A DNA stretch of 55,899 nucleotides, from positions 1 through 55,899 of the forward strand of contig JANSXW010000025.1 of assembly GCA_024742755.1 (NCBI GenBank), read 5' to 3'. Below, one piece after another: positions 35,601-43,904 of this stretch. The number at the start of each line of letters is the position of its first letter. Position 1 is the first letter of the stretch. The position numbers and the translations under genes are program-made. The DNA comes from a bacterium. Lineage in GTDB: Bacteria; Bacteroidota; Bacteroidia; Chitinophagales; Saprospiraceae. The notes under the pieces were generated by a model. That model saw nothing but the letters and a program-made list of their open reading frames with translations, was not told the DNA's origin and ran no database searches.

Positions 35601-35995
35601 AGCAACCCGATGCTGCCGTACAGCGCAGTTACCGGTTTGAACAAATGATTATTGATGGGCCGGACTTCTTCGTGCGCCCGGCAGACCGGACAAGAGAAGG
35701 CATGGAGCAGTCGGACTATGACACCTTTGTGAAAGGCAATGCGGTGGGGCGTTCTGTGCAGGGGCGGCAGCAGGAACTGAAGCGGAGAGAGAACAAGGAA
35801 GCGGTACAAACCCTTGCGCTTACCTACAGTCTTGTGGACCAAAGCAACCTTCAGCCCATCAAGTTGAATGGCTTAGCCCTGAAGTACGAATCTGAGGCGG
35901 AGGCCCTGCAGGCCCTCCGGACCCTCCAATCCCGTAAACCCCAGCTGGGCCGCCGCCTGCGCGTAGCCCCGGCCACTGAAACCGAAACAGTATGA
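32627..35995 (+). CDS. DUF6603-like giant beta-rich protein (first gene of module)
   Basis: 1122 aa, no signal peptide or clear membrane span. The N-terminal 200 residues are helical (LQQLAQELGKVYDPTNYQGV). Residues about 350-870 are long runs of alternating hydrophobic strands rich in Gly: GIYFRGSAGLEVKIPAHIEL, QLGFGFTLNGVGGLIAINRG and PNFLFTVGGFHPAFKPPPL. The LGFGFTLNGVGGL block is what I remember of DUF6603; the family name is from memory and should be searched. A basic C-terminal part follows (KIKVRVNKRFGKQQKEI). Its TGA overlaps the ATG of the next gene (ATGA), so translation is coupled. Function unknown; the strand pattern is compatible with a large groove or barrel. Confidence 0.7.
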   Translation: MPTDTNTPPSTLQQLAQELGKVYDPTNYQGVLQRMFPGGPIAEIQGQLPALPANFTGLELPAQLQALRKWVEDARNMDPGSLIDDVAVFARRFNDYLLADYLREHWSGFYQLASLLGWIRFELDETQRFFEDAPVYGEAPIDWESLPKFFTDPAAVFAEAGHGWGTAAFEEQYPFLFYHLGEWLNAQRPKGFPPEDAELRDDGEKLYVPLWAAGTGGVATNFGFELSLLGQQGIKATPQGEATVEQAVTLTQTASLLLELLLQATVALEGGFHLEVTPDGAALKQTDTNLSGEILAGIQASRPSGRLTLLGTAEGNRLDLQAFSAKTGLRIATGNTQELLIELSLEDGRILILNAGSDGFLNNLLPKDGIAALFDLTIGWSSQQGIYFRGSAGLEVKIPAHIELGALEIQGISLGLKPKLEAGSPPAFEIPLGTDVQLLLGPFTAVVQEMGIKALINYLPSGGNLGVLDFGMDFKPPKGIGLSLETPTIQGGGYLFLDFEKGEYAGVAELTIKQMVAVKAIGIIQTKKPDGSPGFSFLLLITAEFKPIQLGFGFTLNGVGGLIAINRGMNLDALAAGVRTNAIDAVMFPDDPIAEAPRIIADLNQFFPVAEGLYTFGLMGIIGWGTPTLIAVELGLIIQVPDPVQLAIIGVVRVQLPDKRAPIINLQANFIGGVDFEKGEMFFFAALFESNLAQYRISGEMYFALNWGSAPNFLFTVGGFHPAFKPPPLRAISGNLKRITINLLPTDNPRLTIQAYFAVTSNTVQFGASVDFYFKVSKFKVVGYLYLDALFRFSPFYFIVEVGAGLSVMLGSRELLGIHLRGSLSGPTPWHIKGTASFKILFIKIKVRVNKRFGKQQKEILPPRPALPLLLEALRDTRNWEATLPKAKSLQVTLRELPEEELIVHPAGQLAIRQDRLPLGMRFDKIGNEQPNDYTAFQFSIEQYSAASSIKDFFAPAEFIKLSDSQRLSRNAFERMQSGRKVEGNLDLFTAQQPDAAVQRSYRFEQMIIDGPDFFVRPADRTREGMEQSDYDTFVKGNAVGRSVQGRQQELKRRENKEAVQTLALTYSLVDQSNLQPIKLNGLALKYESEAEALQALRTLQSRKPQLGRRLRVAPATETETV

Positions 35996-38900
35996 GCATA
36001 GCGGAATACACCTTTTTGCCCTGGGCCCGGCAGGGCATCAGCAGGGATATCAACGAACAGGATTCGCTCGGCGGAGCTGCCGGGCAAACCGGGCGGCCGA
36101 CCATTGATGTGAGCCTGGCTTTGCAGGGCATACCCGTTGGGGGTTGGTCCATGCAGCCCATCACGGAGGCAACGGAAGACCCTGCCCGACCCGGCAAACC
36201 TGTGTACAAGAAAGTGCAGCTGGTAGGTCCCGGAGATGTCACCGGCATCAAAGGAGAGGCGGTGGTCCGTACCGAGCCCCGGCCCAATGTGGGCAATTTT
36301 GAGCCCAATTACTTCCCGTACATTGAATTTTATGAAGAGGACTTTCCCTGGCGCTACACCCCGGCCCGGAGTGCAGATGGCAAACTGCGCCCGTGGTTGG
36401 TGCTTGTTGTGCTGGAAGAGGCCGAGTTTGAACGCCGGTTCCTGCCCGGTGCCCCCCTTTCAGCAATCACGAATGGCAGGTTGCCGGTCGCTTTCCCGCC
36501 AGCCAATGAAACCTGGGCATGGGCGCACGTGCAGGCTAACCGGCCTCTGTCCGCCGGGAACGAAACCGCCGCCCTGCGGCAATTGGTGGAGGAGGATCCT
36601 AACCTGGCTTCCTCCCGTCTCATCTGCCCGCGCCGGCTCAAGCCCAACACCCGCTACACTGCTTTTCTCCTCCCCGCTTTTGAGCAGGGCCGGTTGTCAG
36701 GCCTGGGCGCTCCGCCCGATCGCATCCTGAGTGAAGACATACAACAACCCTCCTGGGGGGCGCATCAGGATGACGAATACCAACAACTTTGGCCAGTTTA
36801 TTACGAGTGGGAGTTCCAAACCAGTGATCAGGCTGATTTCGAATACCTGGTACGCCGTATTGAAGCCCGGGTGTTGGAAGACCCTGTGGGCCGCCGGCCA
36901 ATGGATATGCAGGACGCCGGGTACAACCTGAGCTATACCGGAACTGAAGATGGCGTGTTGTTCGTAGAGGGCGCCCTGCAGATCATTGATGCAGATGAAA
37001 ACCGCCTTGATTTCCTTGCTCAGGATGAAGCGCAGGACTTTGTGGGTAAGCTTGGGCAAATTCTCAATCTGAACGCCCCTGGCAGTACCGGCCCTCCGGT
37101 GGATACCGAACTCGATATTGACGGGCAATCGGATGACCCCTACGTCCTCCCACCCCTCTACGGGCAGTGGCATGCCGGAAAGACGCGCGTGGAAGAAGGC
37201 AGCGATAAGCCCTGGTTCCATTCGCTCAACCTCGATCCGCGCAACCGGGTGGCTGCAGGTTTCGGAACTTTGGTGGTCCGCAAAAATCAGGATGCATACA
37301 TGGACCGTGCCTGGCAACAGGCTGCGGAAATCCTGGAAGCCCAGCGCCGCATCCGGCTGGCCCGCTTTTCGGCCGAAACAGCCCGGCAGTTGCAGCGCTC
37401 CTACTTTAATGATATGGACGAGGCTGTGTACTCCGCTTTTTCATCTGCCATGCATACCCGGTCGTTCTTTCCCGAAAGTGATGCCGGGGACAAGGCTGTG
37501 GCGCAGGTGGTCCGTAAACGGGTGCTCCAAACCAGAGATCTGTCTTTGCTGCTCACCACGGAGCGCAGCGAACGGGAACAAAAAATGAATGAGAAGAATA
37601 GCGCAGAAACAGAACTGCAGGGCATCCTGCAAGCCATTACAGAGAAAGAAGCGGACATCACAGCGAAGGAAGCACAAATCGACGGCCTCACTGAAGAAAT
37701 CGATGCTTTAGACGAAGATATTGCCACCCTTACGGGCGAAATCGCTGCACTGAATAGCCAAATCAGCGCGAAGACTACGTCCATTGATGCGGTGAATAGC
37801 GAAATCTCAACCCTGAATAGTGAAATCACTGCTCTTGAACAGGACCTGGCCAATGCCAGTAACAGCAGTGAGGCCGCAGCTATTACGGCTCAGTTGAATA
37901 CCGTTACAACACAGCGCAATCAACGGGTGGCACAGCGCGATGGGCTCATAGCTGAACGGGATGCCCTGGTCACGCAACGCGATGGGCTGGAAGCGGACAA
38001 GAGTCAAAAAGAAACAACCCGCAATAACAAAGTAAATGCCCGGGCCACCGCCCAGAACGAGTTAAACATTCTGAACAATCAGTTGGCAGGGCTGCAAAAT
38101 GATGAGGAAGCTAAACGGGATGAGATTCAAACGCTTAAAAACGAAATCGCTGCCCTTGAGCAGGAAATTCTGCGGCTGTCCCGCTTGCATTTGCCCACCT
38201 CCACTTTGCGGCAGGATTATCGCAAGGTAGCCCGGATAAATGGGCCTCTGCTCCGGCGGGCCAGTATTGGAGAGGTCGCTCAGGACCCGGTGGTGGAAAT
38301 TTCTCTTCAGGTCAACGAGGCCTCCACGGACGCCTCCCTATCTAATATGCAGGTGACCACAGACTGGGAAGACTTTCAGTGGGGAGCAGATACCTTCCGC
38401 AAAATTGAGTCCGTGACCGTGGAAACCTTCGCAGTGACCACGCCCGGGCTGGTCCGCTCACAAATCCAAAAATTCATGGAGGCTTATCATGGGCTGAATC
38501 AGCGCCTGCGGCAAGTGGTACAAGTACCTCCGGAAACGGTAGTGCCTGGTGCCGATACCCGGACACGCCCCTTGCTGGCTTATCCGGAATTCAGGGAGGC
38601 CACCTATGACGCACTGGCAAAAATCTCCTCCGAGCTTATGTTGCCCAATGTACAGCGCATTCCCATGGACACTTTCTCCCTGCTTGAGGTCAATCAGCGC
38701 TTCATTGAAGCTTACCTGGTAGGGCTCAACCACGAAATGGCACGGGAACTGATGTGGCGGGAGTTCCCTACAGATCAGCGCGGCAGCTATTTCCGAAGCT
38801 TTTGGGACGATACCGATAACCTGGACACTACTTTTCCGCCTCCCGATATCGAATTGCTGACCAAAATGGACCAACCGCTTGGGCAAAACCTCCCGGCAGA

Positions 38901-39471
38901 CCGCCCCATTCCGCCACCTGATCCGGACAACCCCAATGTGGTATTTGTCATTCGCAGCGAGTTGCTGAAGAAGTTCCCCAACGCCTTAGTTTACATGCAA
39001 AAAGCTGCCAATGTAAAGGCACCGAGAGGCTTAACCACCGGCACAACGGCTGACCAACGCAAAATGCCCGTTTTTCAAGCCAAAATCGACCCGGAAATCT
39101 CCTTCTTTGGCTTTGCCATTTCTGCCGAAGAGGCACGGGGCAGCGAAGCCGATCCCGGTTGGTTCTTCGTAGTGCAGGAACGTCCCGGTGAGCCCCGCTT
39201 CGGGCTTGATATCACGGCTGAGGATGCAGGCAGTAGTTTCGATTCAATCAATGAGTGGAATGACCTGGCCTGGCCTCATGTTGGGGTAGCGCCCCATGGT
39301 TTTTTGCGTTTAAATGGCCTCAGCAGGGAACCGTTGCCACCGGAATCAGGAGCGCCCCACACCTATACCTGGGGCAAAAACAGCGCCCATATGGCGGGCA
39401 TATTGCTACAACTTCCATTTCGGGCAGCCGTGCATGCTACCGATATGATCAAACTCCCAACCGATGCCTGA
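35992..39471 (+). CDS. Giant coiled-coil protein of unknown function (second gene)
   Basis: 1159 aa, soluble. An N-terminal globular region (about 1-500, with YFPYIEFYEEDFPWRYTPAR and LRPWLVLVVLEEAEFERRFL) is interrupted by a long coiled coil at about 521-733, with heptads such as IDGLTEEIDALDEDIATLTG and repeated AALNSQISA/STLNSEITA units. A C-terminal globular region then carries FIEAYLVGLNHEMARELMWR and REFPTDQRGSYFRSFWD, a block I believe recurs in unnamed proteins of other phyla. Coupled to both neighbours (4-base overlap upstream, 8-base overlap downstream). No enzyme motif recognised. Confidence 0.75.
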   Translation: MSIAEYTFLPWARQGISRDINEQDSLGGAAGQTGRPTIDVSLALQGIPVGGWSMQPITEATEDPARPGKPVYKKVQLVGPGDVTGIKGEAVVRTEPRPNVGNFEPNYFPYIEFYEEDFPWRYTPARSADGKLRPWLVLVVLEEAEFERRFLPGAPLSAITNGRLPVAFPPANETWAWAHVQANRPLSAGNETAALRQLVEEDPNLASSRLICPRRLKPNTRYTAFLLPAFEQGRLSGLGAPPDRILSEDIQQPSWGAHQDDEYQQLWPVYYEWEFQTSDQADFEYLVRRIEARVLEDPVGRRPMDMQDAGYNLSYTGTEDGVLFVEGALQIIDADENRLDFLAQDEAQDFVGKLGQILNLNAPGSTGPPVDTELDIDGQSDDPYVLPPLYGQWHAGKTRVEEGSDKPWFHSLNLDPRNRVAAGFGTLVVRKNQDAYMDRAWQQAAEILEAQRRIRLARFSAETARQLQRSYFNDMDEAVYSAFSSAMHTRSFFPESDAGDKAVAQVVRKRVLQTRDLSLLLTTERSEREQKMNEKNSAETELQGILQAITEKEADITAKEAQIDGLTEEIDALDEDIATLTGEIAALNSQISAKTTSIDAVNSEISTLNSEITALEQDLANASNSSEAAAITAQLNTVTTQRNQRVAQRDGLIAERDALVTQRDGLEADKSQKETTRNNKVNARATAQNELNILNNQLAGLQNDEEAKRDEIQTLKNEIAALEQEILRLSRLHLPTSTLRQDYRKVARINGPLLRRASIGEVAQDPVVEISLQVNEASTDASLSNMQVTTDWEDFQWGADTFRKIESVTVETFAVTTPGLVRSQIQKFMEAYHGLNQRLRQVVQVPPETVVPGADTRTRPLLAYPEFREATYDALAKISSELMLPNVQRIPMDTFSLLEVNQRFIEAYLVGLNHEMARELMWREFPTDQRGSYFRSFWDDTDNLDTTFPPPDIELLTKMDQPLGQNLPADRPIPPPDPDNPNVVFVIRSELLKKFPNALVYMQKAANVKAPRGLTTGTTADQRKMPVFQAKIDPEISFFGFAISAEEARGSEADPGWFFVVQERPGEPRFGLDITAEDAGSSFDSINEWNDLAWPHVGVAPHGFLRLNGLSREPLPPESGAPHTYTWGKNSAHMAGILLQLPFRAAVHATDMIKLPTDA

Positions 39472-42400
39472 AATTAATGTAGACCAGCTGAATACCGCCC
39501 TGTCGGCCCTGAATGGCGCTATCCCAATCGCTTTGTTCCCGGTCAAGGTACAAACCCGGTTTGCGACCCAACCTATGGTGGATGCTTTGGGCAATGGGCC
39601 CGTCCCCGCACCTGATCCTGACGATGCCCTGGTAGAACTTTGGGTTCGGATTTACCCTGACGATATCTTCGTCCACACCCATGAAGACCGCCTTACGGAA
39701 GACGAATTAGCGGCAGCCAGGGATTATTGGGCGGCACTTTGGGCCGCAACAGGGCAGGCTGGCCGGCAGGATCAGCAAGCCGGCGCCTGGCGCTCTTTGT
39801 CGGAGGACTACGGGCCGGTACGTGCCCGTTACATTTTGCAGGAAACCCGCCCGGTTGGGGGATTGGATGCGGAGGGGTTCCCACAGTCTGCGCCCCAGCT
39901 GCCGGATTTGGAAACCACGGAGGAGAGCTGGTCCAGTGCGCCACGCACGTATCTCCTGCCCGACCGATTTGTGGTAAGCCTGGAAAAAGCCGGCGCCCGC
40001 CGTCACTACGAAGGGGCGCTGATCGATAAATCCGAAGATGGGGCGCTGCGGCTGGGGCTCGATCCCGGCAGCCCCGATGAATTCGAAGACACACCGGAAG
40101 GCCGGCAGGTGCCCGAAGACTTGAAGTGGATGACGGACTTTCCAAAAGCAGTGGAAGTCGGCATGGCGCTGCGTATTCCGCTCGAAAGCTGGGAGTCGGA
40201 AGACCAGATTGATCGCCTGACGGTTCTGGGCTGGAAGGGCGGAGCAGCACCCGCATCGGGTACAGCTGTACTCAGCCGCCTGCTGGAAAACCACCGGTAT
40301 AAAGTAGGGGGCATGGACCTGGCAGGTGTGGGAACGCCTACGAACAACACTCGGGAGTCAGATGCCACCCTCACACCGGAAGACCGGGATGCGGAAGTCC
40401 CCGGTCCGGAAGGCCGTACCGGAAGCGATGCTGAGCAGTTAGCCCTGGCATTAGGCTTGCCTGCGGATGCCTTTTCAGGCCTTGGCAACAGTGGCCTGAG
40501 CAGTATTGCGGACGCCCGGAAAGTGCATGAGCTGCTCTTTGATGTGACCCTTGGGCAGGCTTTGGCATTCTGGCAGCCGAGCCTGAGCGCTGCCACCCGC
40601 AGTCAGCTTAAGCAACATTTTGTGAATTGGGTGAGCGGGCGCGGGCATCTGCCTGCATTGCAAATTGATGATCAGCCCTATGGCATTCTGCCTGCGCTCT
40701 CATGGTCTGCCCTGAACAGCAAGCATGCCCATCCCGAAGGCAGCCTGTTGCGGCAGCTTTGGGACCGTATCCTCTGGCCCCTGCACCGTTGGTACAGCAA
40801 CCAACTGGACAAGGTGGCACACATAGAAAGAGGCGTCACCCCACGGCAGGCGCAGTTGCAGCTTTTGTCGGTCCTCCAGTTGCACCCCACAGGCGTAGCT
40901 TACCGGCAACGCTTTGCCCTGCGCCCGGAGGTCGCCGGCGATGAAGCGCTGCGCAACCTGTTTCTCATCCCCGAAGGCGATGCCAGAGCCGAGCGGGAAG
41001 GGGACAGCATCTCAGCTCAGCTTACTGCCAATGGCCTGCCCGGTGTGGACAATGCCGAAAAGTTGCTTTTTGAAACCCAGGCCCGGCCATTGCTATGGGA
41101 GCCCGGTGATGATGGCCGATTGATTGAAGCCACGGATGAAGATCCGCTGATGGGTATGGAGGGCGGCGTGATCCCCCCATTGCCCGATTCAGACCAAAAT
41201 TACCTGCAATGGCTGGCGGAGCATGGGCCGGATACGGTGCCTCCCGGCTCAGCGCCCCCAAGGGCTATTTTGTACCATTTACTAAAACGGCGGTTGGAGC
41301 TACCAGCTGCTTCCCAGCCTGATGCGGCTTCCCCTCAGGCCCTGCTGAATGAAATCAAGGACTGGCCTGCGCCCTACCTGAGGCGTATGGTACAGGAGCA
41401 CCTCGACTGCTGCACCTATCGCCTCGATGCCTGGCTGAGTAGTTATGCTGCCTTCCGGCTTCGGGAATTACGGGAGGAAAACGCTGAAGGCATTTACATC
41501 GGAGCCTGGGGCTACCTGGAGCACCTCAAGCCGGAACAACGGCCCGAAGAACCGGAGTACATCCCCGCACCTTCCCTGCGCCATGCCACTACAGCAGCTG
41601 TCTTGCGCAGTGGGTATCAAAACAACCGCTCAAGTGGTACAGGAGATAATCTTTTTGCCGTGGGGCTGAGCTCCGGGCGGATGAAAAACGCCCTCTTCCT
41701 GCTGGAAGGCGTCCGCAACGGGCAGGACTTATCCGCTTTGCTGGGCTACCGGCTGGAGCGTGCCATGCAGGAGTTCCGCAGTGGCGGAGTGCCCACGCTT
41801 GCCCCTTTCATACAGGACCTGCGCGAAAAGTACCGCTTTGAAGTGATTCCGGTCGTTGGCGAAAATCAAGGCAGTGCACCGGATACAGAAGAAGACTTTT
41901 CCCAGCGCGTGATCGATGCTGTAGCTCTTGTGGAAGATGAAACAGAAGGTTGGCGATCAGTGGTTGCCGCAACTGCAGAAGGCGACCTGGAGCCCATTAT
42001 AGCCGGCCTGGCAGCACAACTGGACAGCGTAAAGGACCTGCTGGCGGCAGAAGGGGTCTACCAAATGGTGGACGGGCAAGTAGACCGGGCCAAAGCTGCC
42101 CTCGATGCCATGACGGATGGGGAGCAGCTCACCCGCCCGGAAATCGTGGACCAGCCCAGGAGCAGCCTGCCCCTGACTTTCCGCATGGGCGTCTTGCTGC
42201 AAGACCGCCCCTTGCCGGTAACCGGTGGCGCACCCCTCTCGCCCCGGGCGGTCGTTAGCCCCAAAATTAACCGATGGCTCTTCGATCAGCTGCCCGATCT
42301 CAGCTTTATCAAGGTGAGGGTGCGCTGGCAGAGCGGAGTAGAGGAGGACGGGAGCCCGGTATTTGAGGCACTGACCATGCCCCTGCGGCATTTGCAAATC

Positions 42401-43894
42401 GAACCCATAGACCTGGTGTACATGATGCACCTGCAGCGCGAAAACCCGGACACCAGCGAGCTCCGGTACCGTATTGAGCGGGTGGTGCGGCAACAGCATG
42501 ATCTGCCCCTGACGACCCGCATCCAAATCCTGGAACAAGACCGGACTGGGTTTGATCCGTCAGATTATACCCTGTTTGCGGTAGAGCCGCTGGCAGCTGG
42601 GCTGGGCAAACTGTTGATGGAGGCCCGCAGCCTTCGCCCTGAGGATTTTCTTAGGACCAATGATGAGTCAGTGGAAGCCGCTGCGCAGTTGTGGGAACCG
42701 GCGTTCCTGCGCCGGCAATTGCGGAATGTGGCACTGGAGTGGGAAGGTATGGATACGACGCTGGGCAATGCCCTGAATACAGCACAGGCGCTGGCAGACA
42801 GCCTCTCCGGCAACGACACGCATCCGCAATTGGCGCAACGCCTGCGCTCCATCCGGGAGGATACGTTTTTCTTTGCAGGGCTGGGGTGGGTGAAAGCGGT
42901 CCCGCCGGCGATTGACCGCCTGGACAAGCTCACGCTGGAACAGGAAATCCGGCGTTGCCGCAATATCCTTGAAGATGCCCGAAGCCGAATGGCACAGGCA
43001 AGGGAGACCTGGCAGGAAGGAAGTTCGCAGCTCCTCTCCACGCTGCTCCAACAGCCGCCGGCCGGGCAGGATGCCGCAGGCGAAGTGGCTTTGCTGGAAA
43101 CGATCATCGAGTTGCTCTTCGGCCGTTTCTACCGCATTTGCCCTGATTTCAGGCTGCCCGCAAGTACGCAGCTGCAACAGTCAATGGCCGACCCTGAGCT
43201 TAAGGCTTCTGCGGATGACTTTGCCATTGAGCGCTGGTTGCAGACCCAGGCGCCGCTGCGCCCCAGGATGGACTTGTACTACCGTTGCAATATGCTGACC
43301 GACCTCTTCGGCGGGACCAAGGAAGGCAATGGGATGTCACTGTTGCAATTGCCGCTCCGTGAAGGCAAGCCGGGCCCGTGGGTAGGCCGGGAATTCGGCA
43401 GTTTTGTGCCCCACGGGGACACCATGGCCATGACGCTTGAGCTTCAACGGGACTTTTCTTTTGGCAACGATACCTTTTCCGGGTTGCTGATTGACGACTG
43501 GCAGGAGCTGATACCCGATCCGGAGGTGAACGCAGGCATTGCCCTGCAATACGATCAGCCTGATACCGAGCCGCCCAATGCTGTACTGCTGGCGATGACA
43601 CCCCGGCAAGGTGCCGCATGGGATTGGCCCGTTTTGCACGATACCATTCTCGATAACCTGCACCTGGCCAAGCTCCGTGCTGTGGACCCGGACCTCCTCA
43701 AGAACAGTTTCCCTGACCAGTTTTTACCGCTGGTTTTAGGAGAAGTGACCATCACGGAAGAAGCGGGCGAACGGGCCTACGGTGGCTTGCTGTTTGGTGC
43801 GCCTCCGGGAGAACAGCACATCGTGGAAGCACCGCCCACGGATATTAGTGATGACGATTTAGCAGGCCTCGACCTGGGCAACACCATTGGATAA
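39464..43894 (+). CDS. Giant soluble protein of unknown function (third gene)
   Basis: 1476 aa, no signal or membrane span. Marker blocks in order: LFPVKVQTRF and LWVRIYPDDIFVHTHEDRLT near the start (about 23-75), LPALQIDDQPYGILPALSW (about 400), YIPAPSLRHATTAAVLRSGY with RNGQDLSALLGYRLERAMQE (about 700-770), and a late WQELIPDPEVNAGIALQYDQ plus LDNLHLAKLRAVDPDLL (about 1345-1410). The very regular helix/strand mix and lack of repeats suggest a folded structural protein. Overlaps the previous gene by 8 bases. No family name known to me. Confidence 0.75.
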   Translation: MPEINVDQLNTALSALNGAIPIALFPVKVQTRFATQPMVDALGNGPVPAPDPDDALVELWVRIYPDDIFVHTHEDRLTEDELAAARDYWAALWAATGQAGRQDQQAGAWRSLSEDYGPVRARYILQETRPVGGLDAEGFPQSAPQLPDLETTEESWSSAPRTYLLPDRFVVSLEKAGARRHYEGALIDKSEDGALRLGLDPGSPDEFEDTPEGRQVPEDLKWMTDFPKAVEVGMALRIPLESWESEDQIDRLTVLGWKGGAAPASGTAVLSRLLENHRYKVGGMDLAGVGTPTNNTRESDATLTPEDRDAEVPGPEGRTGSDAEQLALALGLPADAFSGLGNSGLSSIADARKVHELLFDVTLGQALAFWQPSLSAATRSQLKQHFVNWVSGRGHLPALQIDDQPYGILPALSWSALNSKHAHPEGSLLRQLWDRILWPLHRWYSNQLDKVAHIERGVTPRQAQLQLLSVLQLHPTGVAYRQRFALRPEVAGDEALRNLFLIPEGDARAEREGDSISAQLTANGLPGVDNAEKLLFETQARPLLWEPGDDGRLIEATDEDPLMGMEGGVIPPLPDSDQNYLQWLAEHGPDTVPPGSAPPRAILYHLLKRRLELPAASQPDAASPQALLNEIKDWPAPYLRRMVQEHLDCCTYRLDAWLSSYAAFRLRELREENAEGIYIGAWGYLEHLKPEQRPEEPEYIPAPSLRHATTAAVLRSGYQNNRSSGTGDNLFAVGLSSGRMKNALFLLEGVRNGQDLSALLGYRLERAMQEFRSGGVPTLAPFIQDLREKYRFEVIPVVGENQGSAPDTEEDFSQRVIDAVALVEDETEGWRSVVAATAEGDLEPIIAGLAAQLDSVKDLLAAEGVYQMVDGQVDRAKAALDAMTDGEQLTRPEIVDQPRSSLPLTFRMGVLLQDRPLPVTGGAPLSPRAVVSPKINRWLFDQLPDLSFIKVRVRWQSGVEEDGSPVFEALTMPLRHLQIEPIDLVYMMHLQRENPDTSELRYRIERVVRQQHDLPLTTRIQILEQDRTGFDPSDYTLFAVEPLAAGLGKLLMEARSLRPEDFLRTNDESVEAAAQLWEPAFLRRQLRNVALEWEGMDTTLGNALNTAQALADSLSGNDTHPQLAQRLRSIREDTFFFAGLGWVKAVPPAIDRLDKLTLEQEIRRCRNILEDARSRMAQARETWQEGSSQLLSTLLQQPPAGQDAAGEVALLETIIELLFGRFYRICPDFRLPASTQLQQSMADPELKASADDFAIERWLQTQAPLRPRMDLYYRCNMLTDLFGGTKEGNGMSLLQLPLREGKPGPWVGREFGSFVPHGDTMAMTLELQRDFSFGNDTFSGLLIDDWQELIPDPEVNAGIALQYDQPDTEPPNAVLLAMTPRQGAAWDWPVLHDTILDNLHLAKLRAVDPDLLKNSFPDQFLPLVLGEVTITEEAGERAYGGLLFGAPPGEQHIVEAPPTDISDDDLAGLDLGNTIG

Positions 43895-43904
43895 AAAACG
43901 AATT

